8,237 nt of DNA from Campylobacterales bacterium (GCA_026986055.1 JALSPH010000214.1:1-8237); one strand, 5' to 3'. Positions 1 through 6,198 are shown, counted from the first letter of the stretch. The notes: generated from the letters alone by a model not told the origin. Numbers and translations: made by a program.

Positions 1-237
1 TATTGCACTCAATACAAAGCGGTATCGGCGTTTTTTCTTTGTTGTATCACTACCGTAAAAAACCCGTTTAAACACTCCGTTTGGATAGATAAAAGGATCT
101 TTTGCACTCCGTATCTCCCGGTCTTTAAGACCGACGCGCTCCATTTTGATATCGTTTACGAGTTTGTCGATATCGTTGATCGTGATATCTGCATATGACA
201 ATGCCGTAATTGATAGCAAAAGAGCTGCTCTTTTCAT
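1..237 (-). CDS. Exported PilP/GspC-like protein, N-terminal part (gene runs off left edge)
   Basis: Partial gene: 79 codons from an ATG at 237, read leftward out of the window with no stop. The protein starts with a short signal peptide, MKRAALLLSITALSYA, with a likely cut after SYA before Asp17. There is no lipobox cysteine, unlike classical PilP lipoproteins. The exported part has a charged segment with the pattern DKLVNDIKMERVGLKD, then a KDPFIYPNG stretch, a basic patch TTKKKRRYR and the start of a beta-strand, FVLSAI. This layout resembles the inner-membrane-to-secretin connector proteins PilP and GspC. Its ATG overlaps the TAA of the preceding PilO-like gene by one base (TAATG), so the two are probably translationally coupled. 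In such loci a secretin gene often follows, but that would lie outside the window. The family assignment rests on context and a short fragment, so it is tentative. Confidence 0.6.
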   Translation of the reverse strand, partial: MKRAALLLSITALSYADITINDIDKLVNDIKMERVGLKDREIRSAKDPFIYPNGVFKRVFYGSDTTKKKRRYRFVLSAI

Positions 238-881
238 TAATAGTTTATTCCCCATACCGACACCTTGAAGTTTGCATTTATGGTTCTGTTACTCTCTAAC
301 TGGATATTGTAAATATCGACTACAAGTTCACTCTCTTCAATCTCATTCATGAATCTGATCATGTTCCTATAGCTTCCCTCGCAATCGACGCCGATTTCAA
401 GTACATGTCCGAAGCTATCCTTGTTGTTGATGAACTTGTTGGAGATCAAAGAGATATCGATATTGTTCTTCTTCGCTTTAAGAGCGATCGAATCGAGAAA
501 TTTGGCCCAGTTTTTGTCGTTGAAGAGGAGTTCGGACAATGTCTGAATCTGATAGTCGGAGTATTCGTTTATCTCTTTGAGGTCACTATATCGCGTTTTC
601 AGACCTGCAATCTCGCTCTGTAGTTTTTTGATTTTAAATCTTTGATCTCCATTGACCGTTACGGAAGCGAGATATCTCTCTTCCTCTCTTATCTTCCTTT
701 CAAGCTCTTTTTGGATACTCAAATCTTTTCTCAACTCCTTCTCGGTTATAGGTATGAGATAGGAGTATGATATGAGTCCGAATACGGCTACGACAGCCAG
801 AACCATCAGGTAAAACTCACTCTCTTTCTTCTCTTCGAAGTAGTTGTCCAGCTTTTCCAGCATATCTTCTATTATTTTCAT
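237..881 (-). CDS. PilO/GspM-like inner-membrane assembly protein
   Basis: The 214-aa protein has one predicted membrane helix at about residues 24-43 (FYLMVLAVVAVFGLISYSYL), after a short charged cytoplasmic segment. A coiled coil rich in Glu, Lys and Leu follows at about 46-106. The C-terminal domain at about 125-214 contains GSYRNMIRFMNEIEES and a following strand, typical of the periplasmic ferredoxin-like domain of PilO and GspM. Known members dimerise with PilN/GspL through coiled coil and periplasmic domain and form the inner-membrane platform of type IV pili, type II secretion or competence machines. The ATG overlaps the stop of the upstream PilM/N-like gene in a 4-nt ATGA, and its stop overlaps the next start by one base. 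This tight coupling fits proteins made in equal amounts for one complex. Sequence conservation in this family is weak, so topology and gene order carry most of the call. Confidence 0.72.
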   Translation of the reverse strand: MKIIEDMLEKLDNYFEEKKESEFYLMVLAVVAVFGLISYSYLIPITEKELRKDLSIQKELERKIREEERYLASVTVNGDQRFKIKKLQSEIAGLKTRYSDLKEINEYSDYQIQTLSELLFNDKNWAKFLDSIALKAKKNNIDISLISNKFINNKDSFGHVLEIGVDCEGSYRNMIRFMNEIEESELVVDIYNIQLESNRTINANFKVSVWGINY

Positions 882-2416
882 AGTACCGTCACCTTCAGAT
901 CACCGTGATAAATCCCGGTCTCTTCATCTTTGTATATTTTCTCTATGTCCGTATGAATCCTGTTTTCATATGTATCGGTCAAAAACTTGATAAACCGAGT
1001 TATCTGTTTATCACTTTTAGAATACAAGGAGAGAATGAAAAGGTTGTCATCGTCGACAATTTTGGTGACTCTGACACCGAATTTGGTCATATTGTTGCCA
1101 AAGCCTACGATGGTTTTGGCTTTCATAGGATAGTTCACTTTTTTATCGTAGATTGCGGCCAGAATCTTTTTCTTCTTTTCAAAAAGGTCGTTTTCATCTT
1201 TGATTCTTGCAAGGATATCATCTTTCTGTTTTTGAAGTGATGCTATTTCACTCTTTATCGATGTAACAAGTTCATCCAGCCTCGCCTCCTCTTTTTTGAG
1301 TCGGTCGTTGGTGATTTTTACATAGGTATCGTATGTGTAGTTGTATACGGGAAGAGAGAGTGCCAAAACAATCGTTGCAGCCGTCGTAATGATGAACTGA
1401 CCGCTCCGCCTTGCTACAAAAGGAGGAGGGCGGAAGAAGATGGTGAAGTTGGGGCTCTCTTCTCCTTCTATATTTTTTATGGCTTCCAGAACGGAGAGAA
1501 AATGGAACTGATCTACATACCAGTCACCCTTTTCCATTTCGTAGTCGAAATCGAAATCGTTGGCTTCTATCCCAAGATAGGTATGAGCATATTCGTTCAG
1601 CCCCAATACGGGTCCCGTTTCCGATCCTGTATAAAAAACATCTATCTTTTCTATTTCGAAGGCTCTTTTGGCATAAATCAGAATATCGTTTACATAAAGA
1701 AAGATCTCACTGAAAAGCTTCATGAGATGATCTTGATAATCGAGATTCGACGTCTTCAAACCTTCGTTTTGAAGCATCTCGTAAAAAGCCGCTTCATCAA
1801 CACGCTCACCGTAGAGTTCACAAAACCTTTCATATATGTTTTCAAAAGAGTACTTCAAAGATTTCGAATATATATACTCTCCATCCTTGAAAAGTGCCAA
1901 AAATGCATCCTCTTTTTGGAAATAGAGATATCCGTGGACACCGTAGGCTTCAAGTATCTCTTTATCGTATATATTTTGTATGAGATAGGGTTTTGGGTAG
2001 ATATAGTCGATATACTTCACCTGCTGTCTGACAGGGTCGAAAACTTCGTGAATAACCTCAGGTTCTGCTACAAAAACGTGAAAAGAGCGGAGCTTGTCCG
2101 TTTTACGGCCGGGTATTTCAAAGTATCTTATTATATATTCGACCGCTTGATCGAGCCCAAGGTCATCATACGCTTTGAGTTCGATCGCATCCTGCAGATC
2201 TTCCGGGGGAATATTTACGCTGATCTCTACGATCGAAGAGATGAAATCTTTCGAATCGATTGTCGAAACTACGAAGTTTCTTTTATCGTATTGCAGTTTT
2301 TCCAGTTTTTGGAGTGAATTGTTTTGAAACTGGTAATATACATCTTGATAGGCATTAACCGAAACGATTTTGTTATACCCTATATTTCCGCTTCTTTCCG
2401 ACGATGTTTTAAACAT
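878..2416 (-). CDS. PilM-PilN-like (GspL-like) fusion protein of a pilus/secretion/DNA-uptake platform
   Basis: The 512-aa protein has two parts. Residues 1 to about 325 look cytoplasmic and PilM/GspL-like: IPPEDLQDAIELKAYDDLGL at 69-88 and FYTGSETGPVLGLNEYAHTYLG at 261-282, the latter placed like the adenosine-side motif of PilM. The usual GIDIG-type phosphate motif near the N-terminus is missing, so nucleotide binding is doubtful. A proline-rich FFRPPPF precedes a single membrane helix at about 340-358. A long coiled coil (about 365-425) and a mixed alpha/beta domain (about 427-512) follow, as in PilN. A single chain with cytoplasmic, membrane and periplasmic parts is also the layout of GspL. 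The start is the ATG at 2416, with GAGG 7 nt upstream. It heads the cluster PilM/N, PilO, PilP-like. Such a cluster in Campylobacterota could serve natural transformation, but pili or secretion are equally possible from this sequence. Confidence 0.7.
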   Translation of the reverse strand: MFKTSSERSGNIGYNKIVSVNAYQDVYYQFQNNSLQKLEKLQYDKRNFVVSTIDSKDFISSIVEISVNIPPEDLQDAIELKAYDDLGLDQAVEYIIRYFEIPGRKTDKLRSFHVFVAEPEVIHEVFDPVRQQVKYIDYIYPKPYLIQNIYDKEILEAYGVHGYLYFQKEDAFLALFKDGEYIYSKSLKYSFENIYERFCELYGERVDEAAFYEMLQNEGLKTSNLDYQDHLMKLFSEIFLYVNDILIYAKRAFEIEKIDVFYTGSETGPVLGLNEYAHTYLGIEANDFDFDYEMEKGDWYVDQFHFLSVLEAIKNIEGEESPNFTIFFRPPPFVARRSGQFIITTAATIVLALSLPVYNYTYDTYVKITNDRLKKEEARLDELVTSIKSEIASLQKQKDDILARIKDENDLFEKKKKILAAIYDKKVNYPMKAKTIVGFGNNMTKFGVRVTKIVDDDNLFILSLYSKSDKQITRFIKFLTDTYENRIHTDIEKIYKDEETGIYHGDLKVTVL

Positions 2417-2504
2417 TACAAAACCTCATGTTTTGATTTGAATGACCACAAAATCCATAACCTTACGTTAGAATTGAAACAAAAAGGATACAGATGTGAT
2501 ATCA

Positions 2505-2532
2505 GTTATAATATTTACTTTTAAATATTCTA
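2505..2532 (-). promoter_or_regulatory. Candidate promoter(s) for the PilM/N-like cluster
   Basis: Two -10-like hexamers read toward the cluster: TAGAAT at 2532-2527 and TATAAC at 2510-2505, each one base off TATAAT. Neither has a good -35 hexamer at 16-18 nt. The flanks are AT-rich, and promoters in this phylum often rely mostly on the -10 box. Either would give a leader of roughly 80-110 nt before the ATG at 2416. The rest of the 2417-2598 gap holds the era terminator and no open frame I would support. Confidence 0.3.
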
Positions 2533-2568
2533 TCCTAGCTTAACTTAAAGACCAGTTTAAAAATAACG

Positions 2569-2616
2569 AAAAAAAGCCATTTATCGTGGTGATGTCGGCT
2601 ATTCGAAGTGATAGCC
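2569..2616 (-). terminator. Probable intrinsic terminator of the rplI-hslV-hslU-era operon
   Basis: Read on the minus strand, a run of seven T (2575-2569) directly follows GGC, and GGCT (2578-2575) can pair with AGCC at 2600-2597, which includes part of the era stop codon. That stem is short with a long loop. A stronger hairpin, GGCTAT with ATAGCC (2616-2611 with 2602-2597) and an 8-nt loop, lies over the last era codons and uses the same AGCC. The two are mutually exclusive. Position right after era and the T-run support termination here, but the stem next to the T-run is weak. Confidence 0.5.
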
Positions 2617-3504
2617 TATTTCACCCAGTGACTTTTTCGTTTTCGACCAGCCGCTTTTTACGCTGACAAAGAGCTCAATGTATACTTTTTTCCCGCAAAA
2701 GTTTTCGATTTTCATTCTGGCATCCCGCCCGATCCTTTTAATCGTCGAGCCGCCTTTGCCGACTATAATCATCTTCTGGCTCTTTTTCTCCGTGACTATA
2801 GTCGCACTGATTCTCTCCAGATTCGGAAACTCTTCGATCTTTTCGATGATCACATCCGTTTCATAGGGTATCTCATCACTTAGATTTTCAAAGATCGACT
2901 CTCTTATGAGCTCCTTGTAAATCTCCCTTATGTTGGTGGTCGTTAAAAGATCCGGGTCATATAGCCATGGAGAGTTTGGAAGATATTTGACTATCTCGTC
3001 CAAAAGCTCCTTTTTACCGATATCTTTATTGACCGAAACGGGCACCAGTGAAAGAAAACTCTGCTGATACTCTTTGTACTCGTCTATTTTTTTTAAAAGA
3101 TCTTCGCTGCTCACCTCGTCGATTTTACTCAAAACGACTATATGGGGACGATTTTTGGAATTGATCTCCAAAAATTTCCTATAGTGTTCCAGGCTATCTT
3201 TCGCCGGCGCAAGAAAAAGAATCAGATCACAGTCGCCGATAGCCTTGAAAACCTCTTGAAGCATGAATTTGTTCAAAAGGCGCTCTTTTTCATGAATTCC
3301 GGGCGTATCGACAAATATTATCTGAGCATCATCGTGCATAACGATAATGTTCATCCGTTTTCTTGTAGCCTGAGCCTTCTTGCTGACCATGGCGAGTTTT
3401 TCGCCCACAAGCCAGTTGAGCAGCGTACTCTTTCCGGCGTTTGGCCTTCCTACAACGGCTACGAAGCCCGCTTTCGTTTCGTTAGAGGATGTATCTTGCG
3501 ACAT
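2599..3504 (-). CDS. era: GTPase Era, 30S ribosome assembly
   Basis: Era is a GTPase that binds near the 3' end of 16S rRNA and acts in late 30S maturation. The 301-aa length is normal. Visible motifs: G1 GRPNAGKS at 19-26, switch I KAQATRKR at 43-50, G3 DTPG at 66-69, and LSKID at 125-129 in the G4 place, with Ser instead of the usual Asn of NKxD. The C-terminal KH domain contains the RNA-binding loop VGKGG at 248-252. The ATG at 3504 is the first start after an in-frame TAG four codons upstream. It lies inside the end of hslU, giving a 23-nt overlap, and the family core KAGFVAVVGRPNAGKS begins at residue 11. It is the last gene of the operon and is followed by a T-run terminator. The SKID variant is conservative, since several GTPase families tolerate Ser or Thr there. 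Confidence 0.97.
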   Translation of the reverse strand: MSQDTSSNETKAGFVAVVGRPNAGKSTLLNWLVGEKLAMVSKKAQATRKRMNIIVMHDDAQIIFVDTPGIHEKERLLNKFMLQEVFKAIGDCDLILFLAPAKDSLEHYRKFLEINSKNRPHIVVLSKIDEVSSEDLLKKIDEYKEYQQSFLSLVPVSVNKDIGKKELLDEIVKYLPNSPWLYDPDLLTTTNIREIYKELIRESIFENLSDEIPYETDVIIEKIEEFPNLERISATIVTEKKSQKMIIVGKGGSTIKRIGRDARMKIENFCGKKVYIELFVSVKSGWSKTKKSLGEIGYHFE

Positions 3505-4819
3505 CTTCGTTCTCTACGATAGCATCGAGCTTCTCATGTACATAATCGGCAGTTATCGTAAAAGTTTTACCATTATACTCATCTGCTTTAAAACTCACCT
3601 CTTCAAGTACTTTTTCTATGACGGTATGCAGGCGTCTGGCACCTATATCTTCGGTTCTTTCATTTGCCTGGAAGCTTACTTTGGCGATGGCCAGTAGCGC
3701 CTCCTCTTCAAAAGCAAGTTCCATTCCCTCCACACCCAAAAGTGCCTGATACTGTTTGATCAAAGAGTTTTTCGGTTTCGTCAAAATTTCGTAAAGTGCC
3801 TCCTCGGTAAGAGAGTCGAGCTCCACTCTGAGGGGAAAACGCCCTTGAAGCTCCGGAATAAGATCGCTCGGTTTGCTGACATGAAAAGCTCCCGCAGCGA
3901 TAAAGAGTATATGGTCCGTTTGAACCGTTCCATACTTCGTGTTTACGCTGCTACCTTCTACTATGGGAAGAAGGTCTCTTTGTACCCCTTCTTTGCTCGG
4001 GTCCTGACGGCCGCTGTTTTGGCTGGATACTGCTATCTTGTCTATTTCATCAAGAAAAATTATTCCCCCCTGCTCGGCACGTCTTAGAGCCTCCTGTTTT
4101 ATCTGCTCCTCATCCAAAATACGTTCACTGGCGGCTTGTCTCAATATCTTTTTTGCCTCTTTTACCTTGACCTCTTTTCTGTTGTCACGCCCGAAAGAGC
4201 CGAAAACTTTAGCCAAGGACTCCTGGACCCTGCTCATTTCGGGAGGAAGGTTCTCTCCTCCCATTTCGATCTTGGGAGTCGGCATCTCCACCTCGACCGT
4301 TAGGTTATCCAGCTCACCTTTGCGCAGTTTCTCTTTCATCCTCTCAAAACTGTTCTCATACTCTTTGAGTTTCGTCTCGGTTGCCCCTTTCGGCAGAGGA
4401 GGAAGAAGCTTTTCTATGATCATCTTCTCTACATACTGATCTATCTCACCGCTTTTTAGCTCTTTCTGCTCTTGTGTCACGAGGTTCACCGATGTGGCTA
4501 CAAGATCTCTGATCATAGACTCCACATCTCTTCCTACAAACCCGACTTCGGTATATTTGCTCGCCTCCACCTTTACGAACGGATAGCCCATCATCTTCGC
4601 AAGTCGCCTTGCTATTTCGGTTTTTCCGACCCCGGTCGAGCCTATCATCAGAATGTTTTTGGGCATTATCTCATCCTGAATTTCGCTTGGCAACTGCATA
4701 CGCCTGTATCGGTTTCTAAGCGCTACCGCTATCGTTTTTTTGGCCTTTTCTTGTCCTATGACGTAGTTGTTTAGATACTCTACGATCTCTTTTGGTGTCA
4801 TACTCTCTTTTCGTCTCAT
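3482..4819 (-). CDS. hslU: HslU, ATPase/unfoldase subunit of the HslUV protease
   Basis: HslU is the AAA+ ring that recognises, unfolds and threads substrates into the HslV peptidase in the cytoplasm. The 445-aa protein has the N-terminal [17 protein letters not shown], Walker A GSTGVGKT at 60-67, a pore-loop GFVG at 93-96 (E. coli has GYVG), a charged I-domain at about 110-240, Walker B IIFLDEID at 253-260, a sensor 1 region FIAAGAFH at 307-313, the GRFPLRV arginine-finger region at 326-332 and sensor 2 GARR at 393-396. It ends in ARYIL, matching the E. coli RFIL tail that docks into HslV. The chosen ATG at 4819 overlaps the hslV stop as ATGA and adds MRRKES before the family start; the ATG at 4801 (Met7) is the alternative. 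Related proteins carry similar short leaders, and the overlap suggests coupled translation, fitting a fixed subunit ratio. Confidence 0.97.
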   Translation of the reverse strand: MRRKESMTPKEIVEYLNNYVIGQEKAKKTIAVALRNRYRRMQLPSEIQDEIMPKNILMIGSTGVGKTEIARRLAKMMGYPFVKVEASKYTEVGFVGRDVESMIRDLVATSVNLVTQEQKELKSGEIDQYVEKMIIEKLLPPLPKGATETKLKEYENSFERMKEKLRKGELDNLTVEVEMPTPKIEMGGENLPPEMSRVQESLAKVFGSFGRDNRKEVKVKEAKKILRQAASERILDEEQIKQEALRRAEQGGIIFLDEIDKIAVSSQNSGRQDPSKEGVQRDLLPIVEGSSVNTKYGTVQTDHILFIAAGAFHVSKPSDLIPELQGRFPLRVELDSLTEEALYEILTKPKNSLIKQYQALLGVEGMELAFEEEALLAIAKVSFQANERTEDIGARRLHTVIEKVLEEVSFKADEYNGKTFTITADYVHEKLDAIVENEDVARYIL

Positions 4820-5352
4820 CTTTTCAGTTCCAATGTTTTGATATTGTGGTTTGTGTATATACAGAGGTCGGCTGCTATGTGAAGACTCTCTTCCACCAGA
4901 GTTTTAGGCTCCATCTTTGCATGCCTTGCAAGTGCTCTTGCAGCCGAGATGGCGAAATTTCCTCCACTTCCGATAGCTGCTATTTTTCCATCTTCGGGCT
5001 CTACTACGTCGCCGTTACCGCTTAAGATAAAGATATGGTCGTTGTTTAGAACGATCATCATCGCTTCAAGCCGTCTTAACACCTTGTCTTTGCGCCACGC
5101 TTTGGAAAACTCTATGACGGCTTTGAGAAGATCTCCTTTGCGACTTTGCAGAAAACCTTCGAACATATCGAAAAGGTTGAATGCGTCCGCGGTGCTGCCC
5201 GCAAAACCGGCAAGGACCTGGCCGTTGTATAGAGTTCTGATTTTGGTGGCGTTGCCTTTTAAAACGGCATTGCCGAATGTAACCTGTCCATCCCCGCCTA
5301 TTACTGCATACTCGTCGGCTCTGTAAGCCAAAATGGTTGTAGCTTCGAACAT
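4816..5352 (-). CDS. hslV: HslV, threonine peptidase subunit of the HslUV protease
   Basis: HslV forms a double hexamer related to the proteasome beta-subunit and cuts polypeptides fed by HslU. The 178-aa chain starts MFEATTI: the nucleophile should be Thr5, exposed after removal of the four-residue MFEA propeptide. In E. coli only Met precedes the TTI. Other family blocks are [63 protein letters not shown] and the late ICIYTNH-like segment [14 protein letters not shown]. Catalysis-supporting Lys and Asp/Gly residues of these blocks are intact. The start at 5352 has GGAG eight nt upstream, lying within the final codons of rplI, which ends 3 nt before it. The gene overlaps hslU by 4 nt. No sigma-32-like heat-shock promoter is visible directly upstream, so it probably depends on the rplI promoter. 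Confidence 0.97.
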   Translation of the reverse strand: MFEATTILAYRADEYAVIGGDGQVTFGNAVLKGNATKIRTLYNGQVLAGFAGSTADAFNLFDMFEGFLQSRKGDLLKAVIEFSKAWRKDKVLRRLEAMMIVLNNDHIFILSGNGDVVEPEDGKIAAIGSGGNFAISAARALARHAKMEPKTLVEESLHIAADLCIYTNHNIKTLELKR

Positions 5353-5355
5353 CGA

Positions 5356-5799
5356 CTACTCTCCGACCACTTCAAATTTCAACTTCGCATGTATTCCGTG
5401 TCCGAGTTTGACATCGGCTTCGTATATTCCTGTCGCTTTGATGGCGTGGTCGAGGTGTATAAGTTTTTTATCTATATCCAATCCATCTTTTTTGAGTGCG
5501 TCGGATATGTCGTGGTTGGTTATGGCTCCAAAGAGCGAGCCGTTGGCACCCAGTTTTTTGGTGATTTTAAGAGTTGTGCTCTCGAGTCTCTCTTTGAGCC
5601 CTTTTAGGCGCTCAAGCTCGGCAGCTTCTTGCTCTCTTTTCTTCTCCTGCTCTTTTTGCCACTCCTTGATGACATCATCCGTAGCAACCTTCGCAAACCC
5701 TTTCGCTACAAGAAAATTCTTTCCGTAACCATCCTTGACCTCTTTTACTTCACCCGCTTTTCCGAGGTTTTTAACATCTTTTATCAGAAGCACTTTCAT
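5356..5799 (-). CDS. rplI: Ribosomal protein bL9
   Basis: bL9 is a 50S protein near the L1 stalk that supports reading-frame fidelity. The 147-aa length is close to the usual ~149. The N-terminal RNA-binding domain (1 to about 40) has the family block GEVKEVKDGYGKNFLVAKGF. A charged connecting helix spans about 41-73, and the C-terminal domain (about 76-147) includes GSLFGAIT. The ATG at 5799 is preceded by AGGAGAG, a strong ribosome binding site. In many bacteria rplI follows rpsF and rpsR; here it instead starts an operon with hslV, hslU and era, the arrangement I recall from Helicobacter and Campylobacter. A TATAAT box lies 31 nt upstream of the start, so this gene sets expression of the whole block. 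Confidence 0.97.
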   Translation of the reverse strand: MKVLLIKDVKNLGKAGEVKEVKDGYGKNFLVAKGFAKVATDDVIKEWQKEQEKKREQEAAELERLKGLKERLESTTLKITKKLGANGSLFGAITNHDISDALKKDGLDIDKKLIHLDHAIKATGIYEADVKLGHGIHAKLKFEVVGE

Positions 5800-5829
5800 A
5801 AACTCTCTCCTATATATAAATTTTGGATG

Positions 5830-5857
5830 ATTATATCGAAAAAGGGGTTAAGCTTAA
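5830..5857 (-). promoter_or_regulatory. Promoter of the rplI-hslV-hslU-era operon
   Basis: A perfect -10 hexamer TATAAT is read at 5835-5830 on the minus strand. TTAAGC at 5857-5852, 16 nt upstream, is a poor -35 (3 of 6). Transcription would start near 5823, leaving a leader of about 24 nt that holds the AGGAGAG ribosome binding site and no regulatory hairpin. Confidence 0.65.
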
Positions 5858-5859
5858 TT

Positions 5860-5888
5860 TTGTAAGGTATATGGGCAGTGACTAAAAG
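5860..5888 (+). promoter_or_regulatory. Candidate promoter of the structured ncRNA
   Basis: TTGTAA at 5860-5865 (4 of 6 to TTGACA) and TAAAAG at 5883-5888 (4 of 6 to TATAAT) are separated by 17 nt. The predicted start near 5895 coincides with the outer end of the long hairpin at 5896. Neither hexamer is strong, so the match to the hairpin boundary is the main support. It is back to back with the rplI promoter. Confidence 0.35.
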
Positions 5889-5905
5889 ATGTGTTGCACA
5901 TTTTA
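5883..5905. other. Small hairpin flanked by A and T runs, possible bidirectional weak terminator
   Basis: ATGTG (5889-5893) pairs with CACAT (5897-5901) around a TTG loop, flanked by AAAA on the left and TTTA on the right. Read on the minus strand it is a stem followed by C and TTTT, so it could end a minus-strand transcript coming through the long hairpin. On the plus strand it overlaps the candidate ncRNA start. The stem is short and AT-rich. Confidence 0.25.
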
Positions 5906-6082
5906 GAGTGGCAGCAGAAAGATCGCCAAACGAGTGCGGTTTGCCTACGGACGCCTGCAAAATCTCTAAAAACCGCTAACCTCTCCGAGACCCTGACGGG
6001 CAAGCGCGGTTTTTAGCCGAGATTTTTTCCTCTCAAATCGCAAGTTTGACTCTCTATCTGCTGCTACTCTTTATAAAAGTGT
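5896..6082 (+). ncRNA. Structured ncRNA candidate, 6S RNA-like long hairpin
   Basis: The segment folds into one imperfect hairpin. The closing stem pairs 5905-5921 with 6054-6070: 16 of 17 positions pair, including one G-U. Outer pairs extend to about 5896 and 6082. Further in are CAAAC 5927-5931 with GTTTG 6044-6048, TGCG 5935-5938 with CGCA 6039-6042, and TTTG 5940-5943 with CAAA 6034-6037. An asymmetric central bubble follows (5944-5958 against 6027-6033, perhaps with three pairs inside). The apical stem pairs 5959-5966 with 6019-6026 and 5967-5976 with 6006-6015, with a 29-nt terminal loop containing CCC-TGAC-GGG. Length (~187 nt), closing stem, mid-bubble and apical stem match 6S RNA, which binds RNA polymerase as an open-promoter mimic. 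Two G-U wobbles (5910-6065, 5939-6038) would be C-A mismatches on the other strand, favouring plus. Against this, the minus strand has a TATAAA at 6075-6070 and a tandem G-A. I do not recognise the primary sequence; a palindromic MITE remains possible. Confidence 0.5.
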
Positions 6083-6167
6083 CGTTAGTTAGTACGGTTA
6101 TCTAAAAAGATCGGAAACACTTTTGTCTATATGATATTCTTGATTTAGTCTCCATCTTGATTTGGGA

Positions 6168-6173
6168 TATAAT
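6168..6173 (+). promoter_or_regulatory. -10 box of the prlC promoter
   Basis: A perfect TATAAT, 31 nt before the chosen prlC start. No convincing -35 hexamer lies at 16-18 nt. Transcription would begin near 6180, about 19 nt before the ATG at 6199. This argues against starts at 6157 or 6184 for prlC. Confidence 0.55.
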
Positions 6174-6184
6174 TGCATCAAAAA

Positions 6185-6190
6185 TGAGGA
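6185..6190 (+). promoter_or_regulatory. Ribosome binding site that decides the prlC start
   Basis: TGAGGA lies 8 nt ahead of the ATG at 6199, the normal distance. The earlier in-frame ATG at 6184 overlaps this motif and has only A/T-rich sequence before it. Confidence 0.6.
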
Positions 6191-6198
6191 AAACGCAG

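Larger units (their letters stand above)
5800..6198. other. 399-bp divergent intergenic region between rplI and prlC
   Basis: It contains the rplI promoter (minus), the long-hairpin ncRNA candidate with its own candidate promoter (plus), and the prlC -10 box and ribosome binding site. Between 6083 and 6160 there is a small hairpin ATCT-AAAA-AGAT (6100-6111). There is also ACACTTTT at 6117-6124, which could pair with AAAAGTGT at 6075-6082 as a weak AT-rich terminator stem for the ncRNA. That pairing competes with the ncRNA outer stem. No open frame with a ribosome binding site was seen. Confidence 0.6.

Noticed and set aside
1502..2317. A 271-codon open frame on the plus strand, antisense to the PilM/N-like gene
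   Set aside because: The translation is rich in Ile, Phe, Tyr and Arg with no domain signal, and it lies fully opposite a gene with a clear domain layout and ribosome binding site. It is a codon-bias shadow.
6006..6030. GC-containing stem followed by six T (6023-6028), looking like an intrinsic terminator on the plus strand
   Set aside because: The T-run partly pairs with A-rich sequence at 5959-5962 inside the apical stem, and the hairpin continues outward for another 55 nt. It is better explained as part of the long hairpin, though early termination there cannot be excluded.
5896..6082. tRNA, tmRNA or SRP RNA
   Set aside because: No cloverleaf or T-loop motif, no tmRNA tag frame or conserved ends, and no SRP apical GGAA-type domain was seen.
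5896..6082. Palindromic mobile element (MITE) or cruciform
   Set aside because: The terminal inverted repeats would fit, but no clear target-site duplication flanks them and the bubble/stem order is RNA-like. Kept only as an alternative; copy number in the genome would decide.
6157..6198. TTG or first ATG as the start of the M3 peptidase
   Set aside because: The TATAAT box lies within the extension and the ribosome binding site is correctly spaced only for ATG 6199.
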